DNA of 5,278 nucleotides from Candidatus Tariuqbacter arcticus. Lineage in GTDB: Bacteria > Electryoneota > Tariuqbacteria > Tariuqbacterales > Tariuqbacteraceae. Shown piece after piece: positions 5,275 through 5,278 of the stretch (its first letter is position 1; each line of letters opens with the position of its first letter). Under the pieces are notes generated by a model. That model did not search any database, had not been told where the DNA came from, and saw nothing but the letters and a program-made list of their open reading frames with translations. A program made the translations under genes and the position numbers. The stretch spans positions 1 through 5,278 of the forward strand of contig JABMRZ010000468.1 of the NCBI GenBank assembly GCA_013202315.1. The letters run 5' to 3'.

Positions 5275-5278
5275 CATA

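Overview
All five genes lie on the minus strand, so they read from right to left. They form most of a Bat (Bacteroides aerotolerance-type) gene cluster. In transcription order they are a four-helix-bundle protein of the 23S rRNA intervening-sequence (S23/IVP) family, batB (VWA-domain membrane protein), batC (TPR protein with a Gln-rich linker), batD (BatD family) and batE (TPR plus two membrane helices plus SH3-like domain). batD and batE overlap by 13 nt. The other junctions are unusually open: about 180 nt for batB-batC and about 220 nt for batC-batD. Those gaps are filled with short repeats and hairpins. A batA gene would normally precede batB; it is not in the window and may lie beyond position 5278.

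The combination of batBCDE, an S23-family gene, moderate GC and many intergenic hairpin and tandem repeats suggests a Gram-negative bacterium, perhaps an uncultured lineage of the FCB group. The sequence alone does not fix the phylum. No tRNA, rRNA, CRISPR array, transposase or convincing promoter was seen.

Layout: 1-75, 3' flank of batE with a hairpin and a heptamer repeat; 76-831 batE; 819-2651 batD; 2652-2871 spacer with a REP-like hairpin, a second perfect palindrome and a degenerate tandem repeat; 2872-3603 batC; 3604-3782 spacer with a second REP-like hairpin, a second heptamer array and an octamer array; 3783-4793 batB; 4808-5274 a compact unit in which the S23-family ORF is exactly enclosed by a perfect 28-bp inverted repeat.

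BatB, BatC, BatD and BatE are all predicted to be membrane-bound or exported. They are expected to form an envelope complex in which a VWA/MIDAS protein and TPR scaffolds act together, usually with a MoxR-type ATPase encoded upstream; the family's biochemical function is not settled. The most interesting structure is the S23 unit. It has the layout of a 23S rRNA intervening sequence (ORF in the loop of a long stem) but sits directly against the start of a protein-coding operon gene.
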